From a bacterium (GTDB taxonomy: Bacteria > Electryoneota > RPQS01), in the NCBI GenBank assembly GCA_023382385.1, contig JAHDVH010000001.1, forward strand, positions 429,611 to 493,610: a DNA stretch of 64,000 bases, in the 5' to 3' direction. Shown piece after piece: positions 60,166 through 64,000 of this stretch. Within the stretch, counting starts at the first letter, position 1. The number at the start of each line of letters is the position of its first letter. The translations under genes and the position numbers were made by a program. The notes under the pieces were generated by a model. The model had not been told where the DNA came from and made no database searches. It saw only the letters and a program-made list of their open reading frames with translations.

Positions 60166-61830
60166 CTAAGCTTGTCGCCTTAGAATCTTAATTGAATTAG
60201 TGGCCGTCCAGGGCAGCCAAGTGGCGAACTTGACTTCATCAATGACCTCAAAACCCTTTAGAGGCCTAAAAGTGACCGCGTACAAGTCATCACGCACCCA
60301 CCACCAGCTCTTTCCGTCCTTATGCTCAAATTCGCGGTCAAAAAAGTGCATACCATTGTATTCAATACCACCGTCAATCACGTCAGGCGTTATCCCCATC
60401 CTGGCTAATCTATCGAGGGCTTCCCAGCGTGCATCGTTCCACGAATGATAGTCGTGCGTGGATGCCACAGAGAACGTCAACAAGACAAAGCAGGCAGCGA
60501 CAGCTGCAGGGACCCTAAAGCGTGAGTAAGTCGGCCTCCTTGAGTCACTGAAAGTTATTGAGAAGATTATCAAGATAAATGGCAGCAGTTGAAGCATGAA
60601 GCGATCAAAGAAACCGGCAAAAATAATCACCACCACATACAATACGGAAAACGCGATTGCAAACACGAAGAACGCATCTTCGGCAGACGGCTTAAGAGAA
60701 ACAGTCACGATCCTTTCCGCAGACTTAAGCAACTCCTGGACCAGCAGGCCGCCCAGCAATACACAGATTACAGTTATTACGACCCAGAACCAGGTTGGTG
60801 CGTCAGCGGGCACATGTCCATCATTCAAAGCCACGACATCTTTCAACCGCGGAGGACCGGAACCGAAGTCATACACGATATTTCTCAAGAGTGGCATTAT
60901 TTTGTTCGCCTGCAGCGTCACTGCGACCGCCACAACATACCAGATTCCAGCGACGAACATATGCCGCACCCTGTAGCCGACGAAGTCTTGTAATCCCTGA
61001 AACCGAAGTAGTAGGAGCGGCGACAAGAACAACCCAAGTGTCAGCACCAGACCAACTATACTTCTCGCCCAAAGAAGAATGAAGAGATGAATAGGTTCAT
61101 CGAACCGCGCGAACATGCGATCCGAATAAATACTTCGCAGATCGGGAAATCCAAATCTTGGATAGAGCACATACTGATGTACAAAGTAGATTACGATGCA
61201 GATCAGGGAAGGCAGTATCGCTCGGCGCAACGAACGCGGATCGAAGCCGTAACGCAGCACATACGAAAACGCAAAGGCGACGGCAATCAGTGCCGCGAAC
61301 TGGCGGGCAAACATGCAAATTGACAGTAGCACGCAGAACAGCAGGTAGTCACCGCTTCGTGATTCGCTCAACACTCGCTTGACTGCCAGGACGGTCAAAA
61401 TGACGAACATGAGATACGTGACGTCTGTCATGAATGTCATGCTCAGATTGAAAAAGATCGGATTCGAGGCCAAAAGCAGAACAGAGATTCCGGCGAAGTA
61501 GCCACTCTTCTCATCGTGGCGAAGCAACTTCGGAAGGAAGGCCATTGTGATTAGCGCAGCAACGATACTTGAAACTCTCAAGACGGCATGCGAGAACCCG
61601 AACGTCGAACAAAACGCAGCACCCCATGCAACAATGGACATCAGCGTCATGGACGCCCAACCCTGCGCAACATCAATGACACCTCGCTCGGTGATCCCCT
61701 CTACTACTCTTGCATAACTCCAGTCGTCATTCAACGGGTATTCACCCCAAGGCGAGACAAGATACACTCCCAGCAGGAAGAGGGCGATGGGTATCAAAGT
61801 GAATAGATGCCGTCTTGCCGAGATTCGCAA
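60166..61830 (-). CDS. GT39/ArnT-like membrane glycosyltransferase
   Basis: A 554-residue protein with about 11 or more transmembrane helices. The first periplasmic loop contains PLNDDWSYARV, the acidic pair typical of polyprenyl-phosphate-sugar transferases (ArnT, PMT). The C-terminal ~100 residues form a soluble domain. It probably moves a sugar from a lipid carrier to an envelope acceptor. Sugar and acceptor unknown. Confidence 0.78.
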   Translation of the reverse strand: MRISARRHLFTLIPIALFLLGVYLVSPWGEYPLNDDWSYARVVEGITERGVIDVAQGWASMTLMSIVAWGAAFCSTFGFSHAVLRVSSIVAALITMAFLPKLLRHDEKSGYFAGISVLLLASNPIFFNLSMTFMTDVTYLMFVILTVLAVKRVLSESRSGDYLLFCVLLSICMFARQFAALIAVAFAFSYVLRYGFDPRSLRRAILPSLICIVIYFVHQYVLYPRFGFPDLRSIYSDRMFARFDEPIHLFILLWARSIVGLVLTLGLFLSPLLLLRFQGLQDFVGYRVRHMFVAGIWYVVAVAVTLQANKIMPLLRNIVYDFGSGPPRLKDVVALNDGHVPADAPTWFWVVITVICVLLGGLLVQELLKSAERIVTVSLKPSAEDAFFVFAIAFSVLYVVVIIFAGFFDRFMLQLLPFILIIFSITFSDSRRPTYSRFRVPAAVAACFVLLTFSVASTHDYHSWNDARWEALDRLARMGITPDVIDGGIEYNGMHFFDREFEHKDGKSWWWVRDDLYAVTFRPLKGFEVIDEVKFATWLPWTATNSIKILRRQA

Positions 61831-62002
61831 TGGGTATCCGGAAGGAAGAGTACTTAGTTGGAAGTCAATGAAACTCAGAGAATATAGAAACTTAGAAGGG
61901 GTAAAGCAAGCAGGCAGTGAGCGAATCTGAGATTAGTCCTTAATTTTTTAAGATGATTAAAATCAAAGACTTAAAGCAATCCGCGAGGCATCTGAGTGGT
62001 GT

Positions 62003-64000
62003 TCAGCGAACCTTGTGAGCAATCACAATTGGCAAGATTCGGAGGTCATTTGTGTTGATCTTTCTGAAGATTGAGTCGTCCACATAGAACTGTGTCTGGG
62101 TCGCAGGAACAACGACGAGCAGAGTTTGCTCCCTGCGACACAGCTCAAACTCGCTGGACAAATGAACCTCATATGCCTCCGCTCCACTCACAGGATCCCA
62201 TTCAATCAGTTGTCCGTTCACTCGGGGAACAGTGCCGCGGTTATACTCGCGCAGGTCGAGATCATTATTAGGAACGGATTCAGGAATCTGCACTCTGTAT
62301 ACTACAGATGGCGCATCAGGGGGGAGACTCCTTGTCTGTTCCCGATGGTCAGTCGCAACGAAATAGTATTCGAGTGAAGTTGCATTTCCCGGGGGTATCA
62401 AGGCAGACGAGTAGCTCCGCGGAGCGCTCGGCGCAGGCGTAATTGTTGTCCAGTTTCCGCCGGGCAGGAACCGGTACGTGAGTCGCCGAGAAGTAATCGA
62501 GGTCGGTTCCTGAAGCGTGAAGGAATCAGTCCACATCTCGCATGTCAGAAACACTGTATCCGGTCTTGATGAATAGACAGGCGGAGTATGCACGAAAAAG
62601 GGTCCGAGGTTCCAACCGAGGCTTGCGAACTCAGGTAGCTTCTGGAACTTTCCAAGGTCCCAATCGTAAATCTGCATTCCTGTGCAGTTGGCCGCGCGTC
62701 GCGCTATCACCGCCCCTTGCACCGCTTTTTGGAAGGAGTTGGTTCCATAATATGCAATAATGACCGGACTCCCGTTATCGTTAAAGTAAACACAGCTCGA
62801 ATCCATGTTGCGCGAGTAGTCCGTCATGACCATCATCTCGACATTTGGATTGACTTGCTGGAGCGCACCAACGGTCCAAGGAGATGTTGTTACCGGCTGA
62901 CATCGATTGTCCTTGACCCATACATCAAAGGCATCACCGTAGCTTCTGACATGAACTCCAGGTCTTCGAGCTTGTATGATATTGTACATTTGATTTACAT
63001 ATGCGCCAACTAACTGGCCCGGGGTCATGCCGCGACTGGTGCAGTTCTGATCGTAGTTTGCCAACGTGACTTCATTGATGTGTATCTTGAACCCATGCGG
63101 TGCAAGCAAAGAGTCACAATTCCGAATTTGCTGTTGATAGAACTCCAGTGGTTCAAGCATGCTCCAGCAAACGGTCATTCTTCCGGTCTGATAGAGGATG
63201 GCCGTGTACCAGTCTACCGTAACCTGATTTCCGACAGACAATGCGCCGCCATTGATTCGAGTGAGCTTTGGCGACGTAACGAAGTTTTCAAATGGGGTAG
63301 AGAGTTCTGTGACGCTGTAGTCTACTCCTTCGGTCATCAAAGTGTTCCCTGGCTGCTTATACACCCTGAGCGGAGTATCGGCGCGCCGAATCATATTTGT
63401 GAGTCCAGCGTTCTCAAACGTTAAGTCATCAATCCAAAGTGTGCCGGTCGAGTACTCATTTGGACCAATCCAGACTTCGGCGGAGTCATTATGATATACC
63501 GAGAACAGGACTTCAAGTTGAGTCCAGTCGGTGTTGGCGGGCACACTTATTCTTTGGTTTTCAAAGTGATTGTTGACAGGATCATCGCCGTGAATCAATA
63601 CTCGTATGCGACTGCTGAAATTCGAAGTCTTGTACCAGAACTTGGCTTTGATCAAACGATACGGTCCGAAGTGAACCTTCTGCCTCACCGTGCGGTCGCC
63701 CGGGTAGTCTGCAGTCATGTTTGCCCATTTGATCGACGAGCTACCTGAGTGTCGCGTTACATTATCCCTTGAGATGAGACTATAGTTGGACTCTGGGTAC
63801 ATTTCCCAGCTATTCGGGCGGTTATTGGTCCAGCTTTCAAATCCCCCATTTGTTGCGCTGATTCCGTAACTAACAGCCGTGAATCCAGTACTCCCGACTG
63901 TCATGGGCATGCTAACAATCGGCACGCCTTCCTGCCAGCTTCTCTGGGGAACCCATAAGCCCGTACGATCCACACCCATCGTCAAGAATTGTCCACGACG
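62003..64000 (-). CDS. large secreted protein, N-terminus beyond the right edge
   Basis: The frame is open to the window edge, so the start and signal peptide lie outside; about 665 residues are visible. Near residue 45 is a carbohydrate-binding-module-like beta sandwich (NGGFESWTNNRPNSWEMYPE, then LIRAKFW-type strands). A central region with TIM-barrel-like elements follows (MTVCWSMLEPLEFYQQQI, VEMMVMTDYSRN, GWNLGPF). The end has fibronectin III-like repeats (INGQLIEWDP-type) and stops without a T9SS sorting domain. It may be a polysaccharide-active protein; no catalytic residues can be named safely. Confidence 0.7.
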   Translation of the reverse strand, partial: RRGQFLTMGVDRTGLWVPQRSWQEGVPIVSMPMTVGSTGFTAVSYGISATNGGFESWTNNRPNSWEMYPESNYSLISRDNVTRHSGSSSIKWANMTADYPGDRTVRQKVHFGPYRLIKAKFWYKTSNFSSRIRVLIHGDDPVNNHFENQRISVPANTDWTQLEVLFSVYHNDSAEVWIGPNEYSTGTLWIDDLTFENAGLTNMIRRADTPLRVYKQPGNTLMTEGVDYSVTELSTPFENFVTSPKLTRINGGALSVGNQVTVDWYTAILYQTGRMTVCWSMLEPLEFYQQQIRNCDSLLAPHGFKIHINEVTLANYDQNCTSRGMTPGQLVGAYVNQMYNIIQARRPGVHVRSYGDAFDVWVKDNRCQPVTTSPWTVGALQQVNPNVEMMVMTDYSRNMDSSCVYFNDNGSPVIIAYYGTNSFQKAVQGAVIARRAANCTGMQIYDWDLGKFQKLPEFASLGWNLGPFFVHTPPVYSSRPDTVFLTCEMWTDSFTLQEPTSITSRRLTYRFLPGGNWTTITPAPSAPRSYSSALIPPGNATSLEYYFVATDHREQTRSLPPDAPSVVYRVQIPESVPNNDLDLREYNRGTVPRVNGQLIEWDPVSGAEAYEVHLSSEFELCRREQTLLVVVPATQTQFYVDDSIFRKINTNDLRILPIVIAHKVR

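Overview
The window looks like the chromosome of an uncultured Gram-negative bacterium of the FCB (Fibrobacterota-Chlorobiota-Bacteroidota) assemblage, probably one of its candidate phyla. The reasons are: five secreted proteins that end in the FlgD-like sorting domain with a YPNPFN motif, typical of type IX secretion (T9SS) cargo; a PorV/PorQ-type outer-membrane protein; a Kdo transferase and a set of LPS-type glycosyltransferases; a putative bacillithiol-disulfide reductase; and frequent GTG/TTG starts placed after good Shine-Dalgarno (SD) sequences. The genus cannot be named from the sequence alone.

Layout. 0-3 kb: a truncated, secreted Cys-rich tandem-repeat protein (minus strand), a GNAT acetyltransferase, and a Na+-symporter with a 42-residue MetS-like partner. 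3-10 kb: glucan phosphorylase and a very large secreted subtilisin. 9.7-17.9 kb: a dense minus-strand run of EF-G-like GTPase, HIT hydrolase, macro-like domain, succinate dehydrogenase CAB, YjbQ, YpdA and a Rieske protein. 18-30.5 kb: a glycosyltransferase, then a minus-strand run of BNR-repeat protein, secreted nuclease, Der, PriA, a surface metallopeptidase-like protein, PorV, an ECF sigma factor, a probable membrane anti-sigma and a Spy-like protein, closed by a strong terminator. 30.6-32.3 kb: radical SAM/SPASM enzyme and alkyladenine glycosylase. 32.3-32.65 kb: tRNA-Thr and tRNA-Arg, each with promoter and terminator.

32.57-43.68 kb is an integrated element of about 11.07 kb, the most interesting part of the window. 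A 47-bp exact direct repeat (78 bp with two mismatches) duplicates the 3' part of tRNA-Arg and its terminator. A tyrosine integrase lies 23 bp inside the right repeat. The left arm holds two small unknown genes, an excisionase-like HTH protein and a divergent XRE-like repressor. The right arm is more AT-rich and holds a structured RNA or leader, a matrixin-like zinc protease, a secreted TPR-like protein and two proteins with T9SS sorting domains. The element therefore appears to carry surface or secreted cargo that needs the host's T9SS.

43.7-64 kb: a gene-poor scar with an orphan promoter/operator, tRNA-Leu, then smpB, an ApbE-like lipoprotein, a GT9, waaA and two ECF-type ABC ATPases. After these come an OPT transporter and a five-gene glycosyltransferase operon on the minus strand. 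Last are a 5'-nucleotidase with an ArsC-type reductase, a tRNA-dihydrouridine synthase, a methyltransferase, a GT39-type membrane glycosyltransferase and a secreted protein cut by the right edge. All assignments come from reading motifs; no database search was possible.
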